From Takakia lepidozioides (taxonomy: Eukaryota > Streptophyta > Takakiopsida > Takakiales > Takakiaceae), in assembly GCA_030704615.1 (NCBI GenBank), contig CM060732.1, positions 48,777,053 through 48,841,052 of the forward strand: a stretch of 64,000 bases of DNA, written 5' to 3'. The notes beneath the pieces are model-generated. The model saw only the letters and a program-made list of their open reading frames with translations. It searched no databases and was not told the DNA's origin. How positions within the stretch are numbered: the stretch's first letter is position 1; every line of letters begins with the position of its first letter. The position numbers and the translations under genes were made by a program. Positions 12,536 through 23,330 of this stretch are shown here, piece after piece.

Positions 12536-12865
12536 CCCCCAATTACCTATTCTTAGAAACTTGCCCCTATGCCCTATGATAACCAAGCTCTTTGCCCCTC
12601 TCACTTGTTTCTCTTTCTACCAAACTACGCTTGATGTTTGCGAGAAACAAGAAAGAACGAGCGCAGACCCAAACCAAGAAAAGTGAGGCCCAAGCCCCCC
12701 AACCACGAAACCCTGTATTAAGCTTCAGAAAAGACTAGCCACCAACAAAGAGAGAGAGAGAGAGAGGGAGAGAGAGAGAGAGAGAGCGAGCGAGCGAGCA
12801 TGGTGTGCCCAAAGCTTTCAGTTTCTTCGCTATGCATTTTGTCACATACATTCGTGCAGGAGAGC
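12536..12865. other. permease upstream region with GA-rich microsatellite
   Basis: An (AG)n tract interrupted by GGG and GAGC lies at about 12747-12798, upstream of the permease gene. GA repeats are common in plant promoters and 5' UTRs. No coding sequence was recognised. Confidence 0.45.
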
Positions 12866-14099
12866 CTTGTAGTCATCCGTTCACGACCGGGATTCATTCA
12901 TCCGGAAACAGCAAAAAGAAGCGGGAAGCTCGCAGCAGTTGAACATTTTTTTCTTCGCTATTTCTGACACTGCGAAGAAAAGCGCAGATCGGCTGCCATC
13001 CCTCGCGCGCTGGACGTTGCGGCAGGCCATGGCGCCGCGAAGGTGAGGCCAATGAGAGATGCGTGAATCTATCGGTCCGGTTCTTTCTACTGCTACATGC
13101 TATGCTAATTAAGCGCTGTAATGCAGCAGATCTTCCCAGCAAGGATGAGTGGACTGATGACGGGGGCTAGAATTTGGTAGGAGCTCCAAAGTGCAAATGG
13201 CATACGAACGACACAAAATTCGGCCAATAAACTGCCCCTCTGAACAGTGATGTGCTGCTTGAAAGTTGCTGCTTGTTGTCATGTGTCGACCACCTGTGTG
13301 TCTTCTAGACATCGTCAGGTATCGGCCTATCACTTCAGAATGGTTAATATGGTGTTTTAAAGTGCCTTGTGGTATGGAAGGCGGTGACAATACTGAGGTG
13401 CGGTGCTCATTCGTTATAGCCGCGTCTGGTAGAGAGAGAGAAAGAGAGAGAGATAGAGAGAGATATAAAGACAAGACAGAGAAAAGGAAAGAAGAGGTCA
13501 TCTTGCAGCTTGCCATAGACGTATTTATTTGGAGTGTCGAGGAAGCATAGTACTTCATATTTACTACTGTATTCGTAAAGTGTTGCATCCTAAGCGAGTA
13601 TGCATTGGACTGGCCTTGCGTTCTGAACAATATATATATGACATACATTATGGATACTAATGAGGAGGAGTGTGCTAAGATAAGGTTCTTTTTGTTGAAG
13701 TCTCCACGTATGTGTCCATTCACCTCCAGATCTCGAAGTTGTTGTGCACCTAAGGTAGATGTGAAAATAGCTCATGGATGTACATAGGTGTAATGTTAGA
13801 TTTCCAAAGACTTGTTATCACCTAGTGAGGATTCGGATCTGCATAGATCACAATGCATTAGGTCTGCAGACGAGTTGACTTCCAATTGCTATGGCCCCGG
13901 ACGGGTCCCCATAAAGCTATACTCATGTTGTCTACAGGTTTGAATGATGAGCTGAATGTGGTCTGAGACCTGTGAATGTTAATTATGCTCCTTCTTATCT
14001 AGAGGTCCTTCTTCCGTATGTTTTGTGCTCATGCAGGGCCACAAAAACGACATCTCTAGTATGGTCGGTAGTGCATCTCAATCTGATATTGGAGTTTGG
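12866..14099. repeat. segmental direct repeat, copy A (about 1.2 kb)
   Basis: It aligns almost throughout with copy B (18741-19870) in the same orientation, with roughly 90% identity by eye. It begins at CATCCGTTCACGA and ends in ATCTGATATTGGAGTTT. Copy A has about 50 extra bases near 13165-13215 and a GA-rich tract near 13430-13470. Shared exon-like pieces include GAGGAGGAG...GTGCTAAG and the frame GHKNDISSMVGSASQSDIG. In A the splice donors after both pieces are mutated (ATAAGG for GTAAGG; TTGGAGG for TTGGTAAC), so A looks like the dead member of the pair. Confidence 0.75.
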
Positions 14100-16208
14100 A
14101 GGACGGACCAAGGATAGAAAATCGAAACAACAAGCAGAAATAGAAAATCAAGTGTAGTAAGGCTCGTAGTAAGGTCTAGGTACCTAGGTGAAATTATCCC
14201 TGGAGAATTTCTGGGTTCGAAAATCCTACAAAGAACTAGTTAGCAAAAGCGCCGTGATGAAACTACTATGGTCTACAGATCCTCGATTCTGGTGCTGCAA
14301 TCCTGGGGTCAACCATAATGAAAAATTTGCCAAAGGCTCTTTAAAGGTTATATGAAAACGTTCATCATGTTAAAATGTGCTCATGAGCGTATCGACTAAA
14401 GTTTGTGAAGCACCTCATTTCCACGCACCTCATGTGTGTAACATGCCCACTTGAGATTCGGCAGACAGATCTTTCACCGGTAGCAATTAGGTGCTCAGAA
14501 AAAAGCGGTTCCTACCTTGGTTACCAAGCAAGAAGGTGCACGGCCAGTGTGTGCCAAGGCTGCTTTGATCTCTTGTCCATAGTTGAGTAGAAAGTAGACA
14601 GTGGCTGATGTTCTATTATATTACAAAAGCAACAAGCACAGTTCTAGACTTATTTCTGAAAACATATCATTCATAATGACAGTTTGGGATGACCAGTGTC
14701 TTTTAATTTGTGTGCTTCATGGCTTATAGGGAAAGGTGTTAATTTCCCCGCCTTGCTAGATGTAAAGGGCCTGAATACAAGAGCACTAGTATGTGACAGT
14801 GCTTTGATCTCTTGTATATAGTTTAGTCACAAGTTCTAGGTCCAGTGGCTGATGGATTCTACAAAAAGGACCTCTAGAGATTTATTTAGACTGAACACAT
14901 CGATCATGATGTGTGTTTTAGTGTATGCAATATGGAAAAGGGTCATCATGTGTTTCAAGATTCAAGCGAGCTTTTCTCTCTCACAAACACAAGTAAAATG
15001 CAGAGAGAAAACAAAGTTCAGTTGGGGTCTAGCTAAAGTGGTAGCCGAGGTGACGAACTTAGAGATAAATTAGTTCATAAATTAGAACATAACTTCAAGT
15101 TCCTTTGGGATATAAAGTTAATGACTCATGTGGAGATATCAATTTGTGGGCCAATCATGAAATTGAGTGCAACATGTGATCAGATGTTGTCAGGATTTCA
15201 CATATGCAAGTTTTCTCACAAACAATATTAGTGTTCAACGTCACCGTCGACACGCTCGCACTCGTCGATCCATTCGCTGTATAGGTCGATGGGCTGTGTC
15301 GAGTTATCCACCTTGGTAGCGTATGTCGCAAAGCAGATGCTACAATCAACCTGCCCAAATTTATCCTTCTTAAATATTGTACGAGCCTACAGCCCTGGCC
15401 CTGTTGGGGTCTGTTAATGCAGATGGCTGGGCAGTTCCCACACAGCAGAGTGATGCTTGTGAGAAAGGCTTTCTACCGTGCGGCTTTATACTAGGTGCGT
15501 CCCGAGGCCATGTTTAAAATAACCCAAGTCTATTTTCTTTTTCTTTTACTTTTACTTTTACTTTTTCCCGAGTCTCGTTTCTTTTTCTTATTCTTATTCT
15601 TTTTAAAGAGAGGCGAGTTGAAGTAGAATGATATAATTTGGTCAAGATTGGATGTTCTAAGCGTTGAGGAATGAAAGGTTTTCTCGACTGCGCAATTGAT
15701 GCACCTCTAAACGTTTGGGGAGGTCTCATTCCAGTAGAGCTGGCATTGCTTGAGCGTCCACATCATCCCTATTATACATCACTCCCTCGGAACGAAGGCA
15801 CCTGGCATTGCTGGTCACAACGTCTCAATCCAAGAGTGGCCCCCGAGTTTAGTCAGGCACGTCGCTAAATTAAGAAATCGTTCAAATTTAGATCGATCGA
15901 TCACCTTTTTGATCCCAACCAACTTTTGTCTACAAATGCACAACCCCAAATACCAAAATAGCATCGATCGATGGCTTTGCTTCTGATTATCGCCCTCGAG
16001 CCTACGCAGTTTGTACAAGCAGGGAAAACCGCAGGGCAAGAATTTTACGCAGCAAGGCGAACAGGCACAGTCGAACTCAAACTCAAAGAGAAAAACGATC
16101 TGGACAAGCTGGCCAGCAGCTGCAAATCCAACGCCTGAGCACTGGATTCCGAGAGAGACAAAGAGCTGCAACTCAGATTAATGCCACTTTGAGCCAGATT
16201 AATGCCAG
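14100..16208. other. spacer between repeat copy A and the PLATZ pseudogene
   Basis: No firm gene was found. Visible features are a weak duplication of about 240 bases (CTTTGATCTCTTG with GTGGCTGATG at about 14565-14610 and 14800-14855), a TTTACTTTTACTTTTAC low-complexity tract at about 15540-15565, and a 55-codon ATG frame at 15971-16138 with a hydrophobic start (MALLLIIALEP) just before the PLATZ frame. That frame could be a 5' exon, but I cannot link it. Confidence 0.4.
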
Positions 16209-17249
16209 CCTGTTATAAATGGATCTCTTTGCACATGTCCATGGTGGGCCCGGGGCCATTTCCTAACATTTTTATCTTCTTCATACGGATCGAAGCCATG
16301 TAATACTTGTCGTAAACGAAGAATATGCAGAAACTACTTCTGTGTTGATTGTCATGAAGGACATCTTTGTGATATGGAGTTTACAGTTCCTAGCAACGCC
16401 CACTTTAGTCATCGTCGCCTGCAAATACGAAAAGCCTCAAACAGAAACGCAGTTCGTAGCGTCGACATCTGCGAACTTGTTGAGGTGGCAGGAATTCAGT
16501 AGTACAGTATCAATGACCATACAATTTTCTTTCTTTCCGCTTCACCAGGGAAGAAAGAACGAGTTGTGGCCCAGTCCAAGAAGTCTGGAGCGATGGAACC
16601 CAGGGCACTTTGCAGCACTTGTAAATGGAAATTGATCAAGGCACGCTCACCGCACGAGGACAGAAACATTCTGCTGTCCCTTCCATCTGGTGAGCCCACG
16701 CAGCTCCTGCCAACGAACTTGAGCAAGCAGCAAGGCGGTTTACTGTTTTGCTCCTTAGAGTGCAAGCTGCTGGGTCTGGACACAACTAGCGATCTAATCA
16801 GAACTTCTAGCCAGATTCAAGGAGGACAAGAGGACGACGAGAGAATCCATGTCCATATTGTAGGGGTACAAGCGTGCTTAGGAGCGTTTCCCCCAGGTGC
16901 ATCTTTTGACAGTGCCATCAACGCAACACTTACCCCGGCGGCGTTGTTACCTGAGGAATGTGTGCCACCGAAGAAGCGCCGGTTTTATGTACGCCCTGCT
17001 ATCATGGAAGCAGAGGAGGAGGACGAGAGAATCCATGCATCGTTCAATAGTGTCGGGGCACAATTAGCGTGCTCAGGAGCGCTTCCTGGAAAAGCAGAGT
17101 CAAGCAAGGCTTGCAGGAGACTAAACGATGAATTAGTCGCACCCTCTACTCTTTGTGGATTCAAAATCTACATAAGGAGCCCAGCTATCGTACCTGCACC
17201 TTCTGACGATGCCAGCATGTCAACACTTACAACCTCGGTCAGACAATGA
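16209..17249 (+). pseudogene. PLATZ-type zinc-binding protein with in-frame TAG
   Basis: One frame runs from after a stop at 16200-16202 to TGA at 17247-17249. It has the PLATZ layout: Cys/His cluster SKPCNTCRKRRICRNYFCVD with CHEGHLC, then LQIRKAS, VRSVDICELVEVAGIQ, stop, YSINDHTIFFLSASPGKK, and a second Cys cluster LCSTCKWK ... LLFCSLECKLLG. The stop (TAG, 16500-16502) falls inside the best-conserved PLATZ stretch, where plant members continue GIQ-x-Y-x-IN. The C-terminal 150 residues hold two related segments (DDERIHVHIVGVQACLGAFP and DEERIH-like about 60 residues on). No initiator ATG or upstream exon was found. PLATZ proteins are plant AT-rich DNA-binding repressors. This copy is probably dead or needs readthrough or a hidden splice. 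Confidence 0.72.
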
Positions 17250-17749
17250 CCAAAAAGTTCTTTGTCATGTTAGCGCTACTGATTCCTGGTAAGGAGTCTG
17301 TTACCTTGGACAACGTAGATGTTTACCTGATGCCCCTAGTGGAAGAGCTATTGGAACTATGGAGAGGGATTGCAGCTCATGATGTTTCCCGTCCTCGTGG
17401 TCAACGCGAATTCACACTGAGGGCAGTGTTGATGTGGTCAATCCATGACTACCCTGCATATGGCTTGCTCTCAGGTCAAGTGACGAAAGCTTATGCTGGT
17501 TGTCCAGCTTGTGGACCCGGGGTGACTTCACAGCAGTTACACACATGTGGAAAAATTGTTTTCCTAGGCCACCGAAGATTTTTGGCCCGCAATCATCCAT
17601 ATAGAAGGTCAAGAATGTTCAATGGCGCTACTGAGCATGGTTTGCCTCCAAAGAAGCGTCCATATTCTCAGTTACTCGCTGCCATGACAGAAGCAGATCA
17701 GACGCAAGCACAAGAGCAATCCGTGGCTATGAAGAGACTCAAGTGCTGA
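17246..17749 (+). pseudogene. CACTA (En/Spm) Tnp2 transposase fragment
   Basis: The frame of 167 codons begins at an ATG overlapping the PLATZ stop (ATGA). It matches the central part of the Tnp2/Transposase_21 domain: MLALLIPGKESV, VDVYLMPLVEELLELWRG, FTLRAVLMWSIHDYPAYGLL, CPACG, and LGHRRFLARNHPYRRSRMFN. Only about 140 residues of a domain of several hundred are present; the catalytic N-terminal part and the rest are missing. The tail (GLPPKKRPYSQLL) is unrelated to the usual continuation. It is a captured or decayed CACTA segment fused end to end with the PLATZ frame. Confidence 0.78.
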
Positions 17750-18740
17750 CGCCAGCGTTGAGACTAGGGATCAGGCTGATCCACTGCGTAATATCCACTC
17801 GTTTGCAGAACTAGTGCGTTGTGGCAACAGAGTAGTGCAGGCGTAGTGCATACCATGCAGACAATTGATGCAATCAAACAATCGCCCAAGTATGTGTGTG
17901 TGTGTGTGTTGTGAACCCCCCCCCCCGTGCCAAGTGCCAACTCTTTATAAGTTTGGATTAAATGTCGAAAGTTTGTAAATGTGAGTAACTTAAATTGTAC
18001 TATATGAAGAAAAAGTGGACCTAATAAATATGAGCACTGTGCTCGAAAAATTTGGATATCTTTCACACTGTACCTGATGTTCAGTCCACGAGGGTTTTTC
18101 CCTGTGTGAGCGGATTGCTTTCTTTTCTCTTGTAAGTACTGGTGTTATTGTTGTCCTCACATTGTCGATGTTGTTGAATGAGAGGGGAATTAGAGTGATC
18201 TTGAGTGGGTATGAGCAAAATAAACACAAGTTGGCGGCCCAGTCTAACTAAATTGGGGAGGGGAGAAACATGGAAGTACGTTGGAGTAGACTCAGATACA
18301 CAAAATAATGTGAGGTAGCTTAAAAATGTTCCCATTGTATTAGTTAATGAGGTTAGAGGTTAGAGTGGTGACTAGTCGGTGGTAGAGCAGCCTGAGTAAA
18401 GACAAGCTACAATTTGTTTTGTTTACTGGCAAACTATCTCCGCTTTGCATAATTGTTCAGTTTTGTTGAAATTCTTGGTAGAGACTAGAGACAGTCACAT
18501 TAAGGATGGCTACAAAGCACCATGTCACTCATCAACACTGAAAACAATTGGACATAGACAGTTGATAATAGGTATCTTCATCAGACTGCATTGGAGAGAC
18601 TGCAAATAATCCACTTGATGTTGGGCAGCATGAATGAAGTTAGTCGCTGGGGTTAAGATACAGTCAATGAAGTTACCCCAAGTGATGACGTGGTGTGATT
18701 GCACACCTCACTGTGCATTCGCCACTCCAGGATGGCACAA
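17750..18740. other. spacer before repeat copy B
   Basis: A (TG)n tract near 17892-17908 is followed by a run of 11 C at about 17917-17927. No coding sequence or RNA gene was recognised. Confidence 0.4.
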
Positions 18741-19870
18741 CCTTGTCGTCATCCGTTCACGATCAGAATTCATTCATCCGGAAACAGTAAAAAGAAGCGG
18801 GAAGCTCGCAGCAGTTGAACATTTTCTTCTTCGCTGTTTCTGACACTGCGAAGAAGAGAAGCGCAGCTCCGGCTGCCATCCCTCGCGCACTGGACGTTGC
18901 GGCAGGCCATGGCGCCGCGAGCGTGAAGCCACTGAGAGATCTGTGCATCTGTTGGTCCGTTTCTTTCTACTGCTACATGCTTTGCTAATTAAGCGCTGTA
19001 ATGCAACAGATCTTCTCATCAAGGATGTGTGGACTGACGGGGGCTAAAATTCAGCCAATAAACTGCCTCTCTGTACACATGATGTGCTGCTTGAACGTTG
19101 CTGCTTGTTATCATATTTCGACCACCTGTTTGCCTTCTGGACATCGTCATGTTCACTTAAGAATGGTTAGACTTCTGGTGTTTAGTGTTAGTGCCTTGTG
19201 GTACGGAAGGCGGTGACAATTCTGAGATGTGTGCTCATTGTATGTGTGTGTGTGTCTGTGTGAGAGATAGACACACAAGCAGACAGAAATGAAATGAATG
19301 AAATGGTGCTTTATACACAAGCAGACAGAGAGAAGGAGAGAATAGACCTCTCGCTTACCATAGATGTAGCAATTTGGAGTGTCGAGGAAGCACAATCTAC
19401 TGTATTCGTAAACTGTTGTACCCTAAGCGAATATGCATTGGACTGGTTTTGCGTTGAACAGTATCATGACATACATTGTGGATGCCAACGAGGAGGAGCG
19501 TGCTAAGGTAAGGTTCTTTTTGTTGAAATGTCCATTCACCTTAGATCTTAAAGTCGTTGTGCATAGGGATAATTTAGAGTTCCAGAATTGTTATCACCTA
19601 GTGAGCATTCGGATCTGCATAGATCACAGTGCATTAAAATGCAGGCGAGTTGGCTTCCAATTGCTAGGGCCCCGGTCCCCCCTAAGACTATGATCATGTT
19701 GTTGACAGGTTTGAATGATGAGCTGAATGTGGTCTGAGACCTGTGAATGTTAATTACGCTCCTTCTTATCTAGAGGTCATTCTTCCGTATGTTTTGTGCT
19801 CATGCAGGGCCACGAAATCGACATCTCTAGTATGGTCGGTGGTGCATCTCAATCTGATATTGGAGTTTTG
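18741..19870. repeat. segmental direct repeat, copy B (about 1.1 kb)
   Basis: This is the second copy of the segment at 12866-14099, in the same orientation and 5.9 kb downstream. It keeps intact splice donors after its two exon-like pieces (GCTAAG|GTAAGG at 19507/19508 and GTTTTG|GTAACT at 19870/19871), whereas copy A lost both. It also carries a 28-bp insertion at 19287-19314 absent from A. Similarity stops abruptly at both ends, without LTR-like TG...CA termini. Confidence 0.75.
19273..19328 (-). mobile_element. 28-bp retroposon stub with 14-bp target duplication
   Basis: ACACAAGCAGACAG occurs at 19273-19286 and again at 19315-19328. The 28 bases between, read on the minus strand (ATAAAGCACCATTTCATTC...), equal the 3' tail of the dispersed repeat at 9391-9461 and 40231-40299. 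A heavily 5'-truncated insert between long direct duplications is the signature of target-primed reverse transcription. Copy A lacks it, so insertion followed the segmental duplication. Confidence 0.7.
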
Positions 19871-21003
19871 GTAACTATGCTCTAGAATCTACTGACTTAA
19901 TTGGCCATTTTGTATATGAGAGAGGGAGAGAGAGATCTATGAGGGGCTCCCCTCTGTATGTTGTTAAGTCACTTACCTAGCCACGTACGGTTCTCCCTCA
20001 CATGAAACACAACTTACAATTTGTGACATCTTTATAAGATGATTCGGGGAAAGAACATTTGTTAATCAGTATTGGTAGCGACTAGCGACTCTGGGGAAAA
20101 CACCGAATTGAACCCTATTGTGACGAAAAATTATGATGTAGCACCTCCTTACATGGCTGAGGTACTTAAATATAAATCTTTGCAGGCCCTGACACGCTGC
20201 AACTCCGCACTGCGGTTGCTTCTGTCACTTCACTCCCTTCGCTCTGCAGGTGGGGTAGCTACTCCATCTCTATCGGTGATGTCCTAATAGGAGGTTGCTC
20301 TTTCTACACAGAACAATATTGAAGATGTAGTACATGTAGAGGATCGAATAGACTTGGGAGAAAAACTAGCCTGGGCTACTTGGAAAACATTACACAAGCG
20401 CGAAGCCCTTTTAGGAACTTGACCAGTGGAAACCTCCTCTGTAAGAGAAAGTGAAGAAAGCTACGAGCCTGTTAGTACGAGATTTTGGTCCGTCTTTTCT
20501 TCGAGGAGATTGAACCAAGTGGTTGAATTGTAACTCTGCAGGAAATTCTAAAACAACAACAGAGTCAACAGTGGGCCATGAGGCAGCCATGGACTTGCCA
20601 GAGGTACCTGTAGGGCCTCTTTCGTTCACGACATATGTACCACTAAAGTAGTACAACTGCTGGCCTGTGGACGTGGTGTATATTCTCATCTTAGGCTCCA
20701 GGTGTATACAATTTCAGAATAGGGATCAATGACTACATCGGGGAAAGATCAGGAGCACCGGTATGCTATGGTATGTCCCATAGGCAATACCTTACATGTC
20801 GGAGTAAGTGTGCATGTTCACAGAGGTACGAGCGACTGGTAGGAGCCATACGAGTACTGGAAGAAGAATTGCAAGCGGAGCGCCAGAAAGCCCAGAGGCA
20901 ACATGCATGCCAATTCCAGGCCGATATCGCCCGACTGTTTCTTTTCGTGGGAGGCATTCTTGCTGTCATGGCAGTCTGCTACCATGAATTGCCTCCTCCT
21001 TAA
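19466..21003 (+). CDS. tentative multi-exon gene ending in a small tail-anchored protein
   Basis: The family is not recognised. Protein-like pieces follow in order: 19466-19507 (MTYIVDANEEERAK, donor GTAAGG), 19808-19870 (GHEIDISSMVGGASQSDIG), about 20070-20249 (SGENTELNPIVTKNYDVAPP ... ALTRCNSALRLLLSLHSLRS, donor GTGGGG) and 20824-21003. The last piece has an acceptor at CACAG, encodes 59 residues and ends TAA. It is the most convincing: a coiled coil (YERLVGAIRVLEEELQAERQ) followed by a C-terminal membrane helix (LFLFVGGILAVMAVCY) and a short tail, the layout of a tail-anchored membrane protein. Phases between the middle pieces do not all agree, so exons are missing or misplaced. The first two pieces lie in repeat copy B. 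Confidence 0.3.
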
Positions 21004-22339
21004 GAGGAAAAAATATGTTGAAAGTTCCACGTGCGGGTATATATGTTGAAATGTTCAGATCTACTGTACATCAACCCGATGATTGAAACGTTTGGCTAGT
21101 AAAGGGGTAAAGTCTCTGCCCGAGGGTGAGGGCTCAAAATTTTCTGTTATCGACTAGCGGCTACCTAGAGATCAGAAAGTTACTAGTGGCTGGCCTCCCG
21201 GAAACTCATCAAGAGCGAGGCTAATTCCAGTTGTGATACGCACAGCAGCCTTGCGCTGCCAACCACCAAAAGTTGAGACGTGCACACACAAACCAATGGA
21301 GAACTAGAGACAGAACATCGATGAACCTCAACATCCAGACAAATTGAGTACCACAGCGACTAGAAGTGACCGAAGTTTAAGAAAACCTTTTTAACTGTAC
21401 ATCAAAGCTGGCTGCAGGGACTTGAGGATGTTCGATGTCGATCCTTGCCATTCATATGTATAATGAAAGCTCTGTACAGAGATTCTTAAGATGGAGACGT
21501 TCATGTACAGATATGCTGCCATGCATAATTTAAAAGACCTCAGAACTGGATTGGTTGTTCTGGAATAGACAATAATATGTCCCAGATGATCTGGTAGTAG
21601 AGGACAGCCGCAGAAGAAATTTGAAATCAGAAACTAGTACGTAAAGAACTAGGGCTGATTTCTCTTTGTAAATTTCTGCGCGTTATCCAGCGTAAGAGCC
21701 CGCCACACGATTACCATTGCATTGCTATCTTTACCTCCAAGCATGGCAAGCTACTAGCGGGGAGAAAGCATAAAGGAAGGATGAAAAGATAAGGAAATCA
21801 TCCCATTTCTGTAATGCCCTTGTGTGGGGCATTCCAGGATTTTCGATCCCTTCCCCTGGGGCTACCCCTCGGTGTCAGGCCCTTAAATCCGGGAATGGCC
21901 TCCACTCAGGGCATTACCCTATACATATTTGACCCGTGTTGTGCAGGTCCGGGATTCGACCCCCGTATCCGGGTTACCCATACTCGCATCCGTGGTGTCA
22001 CCAAAAACCCGGACCTTGACCGGGGTTCATTTCAAAAATAAACCCAAAACTGGACCCGTGTGCTCGATCCATATAACATGGTAAACCCAATACCCGCGGG
22101 CCAGTGTAGCAGGACGGGGTCTTAATATCAGGTGGGGCATGTGGGGTCCATGGGTCATTACTGTCCATGCAAACCGGTCCCGTCACATGACATCATCCAA
22201 AAATGGGTTTGACCACCGGTCATATCCACTGATGATGGGTCACATCCACTCACACCCCTTTCCATGCACCACCATGGAACGGGACCGTCTAGTGGTTTCC
22301 ATTGGCACTTTTGCACCAAAAAAGAAATGTATTGAGGAA

Positions 22340-22496
22340 GGTGACCTACTTAGCAGGTCATGGGAGGAAAAATACTCGCTAGTGTAAGTCAACCATGGAG
22401 AACGTTCCTGTGCACCCAAGGCCTTACTTTTGTGACCTACTTAGCAAGTCATGGGAGGAAAAATACTCGCTAGTGTAAGTCAACCATGGAGAACGT
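22340..22496. repeat. 91-bp tandem duplication
   Basis: GTGACCTACTTAGCAGGTCA and the following 45 bases (to ACCATGGAGAACGT) occur at 22340-22405 and again at 22431-22496 with one substitution. Near identity indicates a recent duplication. Confidence 0.8.
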
Positions 22497-22546
22497 CCGG
22501 TGCGCCTAGCACCTCACCAAAAGTGAGGCGCTGGGCGCACAGGATT

Positions 22547-22720
22547 GGCCAGGCTTACACGGTCTTGACAATCCATGGAAGTGCATGGAACCGGGTGCAT
22601 GCATGGACCCATTCTCCCTTCCTGTGATGTCGGACCGGCCAGGCTTGCACGGTCTTGACATCCATGGAAGTGCATGGAACCGGGTGCCTGGACCCATTCT
22701 CCCTTCCTGTAACATCAGGA
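22547..22720. repeat. 90-bp tandem duplication
   Basis: GGCCAGGCTTACACGGTCTT... begins at 22547 and, with few changes, again at 22637. Both copies contain CCATGGAAGTGCATGGAACC and ACCCATTCTCCCTTCCTGT. It lies just downstream of the 91-bp duplication. Confidence 0.8.
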
Positions 22721-23109
22721 GAACGGATCACATGGAAAGTAACCCTTAGAGATGGTAGGTTCTGTAATTCTAGTGACGACCGAAGGTCGAAAGCTAGTTT
22801 AGCATAGAGCAGATATAGGGTGTCTTAGTGCCACATCACCGTCGCCACGTTTCGTACGTCGTCAATTTTTTTAATCTGCCCGGACTGCCTGAAATGCCCG
22901 AAATGCCTGAAAATAACCTTGTCTTGCAGCGCGGGGAACGTACGGTTGCCCGAGCGTGCTTGAGCGTGGAGGGTGTGTGGAAGGGTTTCACACACCGATC
23001 TCAGAGGGAGATCCTACATGCTGCACAAAAATTTTCACAGATAACAGAGACGAGGAGAAGCTCTGGAATGAATACGTTTAAATTCATCTAAGAGGGCCGG
23101 GTTTCAAAC

Positions 23110-23330
23110 TCTAGAGGTGTCCATGCTCCCATTGAAAGCTGGAATCGTGCCAACATCATTCTGGACACTACTGTGGTGGACATATATGCCAAGTGTGGGA
23201 GCATAAAGAATGGAAATGCATTGTTCGACAATATGGCTCAGCGAAATTTAATCTTTTGGAATTATCTGATGATTGCAGGGTTTCCAGCATGGATGTGGGA
23301 TGGAGGCATTGGAGACTGTACGATGTAAAG
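23110..23330 (+). pseudogene. decayed single PPR unit on the plus strand
   Basis: One frame reads NIILDTTVVDIYAKCGSIKN then LFDNMAQRNLIFWN, closely related to the minus-strand PPR array at 25453-28670. It breaks within about 70 residues on both sides. It is an isolated fragment, inverted relative to the array. Confidence 0.7.

Larger units (their letters stand above)
21004..23109. other. intergenic; no gene recognised, contains tandem duplications
   Basis: Nothing protein-like was found. The stretch 21820-22120 is rich in CCGGGT/ACCCGG-like motifs (GGGTTACCC, ACCCGGACC) and may be part of an uncharacterised repeat. The tandem duplications at 22340-22496 and 22547-22720 are listed separately. 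Confidence 0.4.

Noticed and set aside
14180-14230. tRNA gene (GGGTTCGAAAATCC resembles a B box)
   Set aside because: No matching A box at the right distance and no cloverleaf can be drawn.
17246-17249. ATGA start-stop overlap as an operon-like coupled pair
   Set aside because: This is a eukaryotic genome. The overlap joins a pseudogene and a partial transposase domain and is best explained by chance at a fusion point.
12866-19870. LTR retrotransposon with copies A and B as LTRs
   Set aside because: There is no TG...CA termini, primer-binding site, gag or pol between them, and the repeats contain spliced-exon-like pieces with donors.
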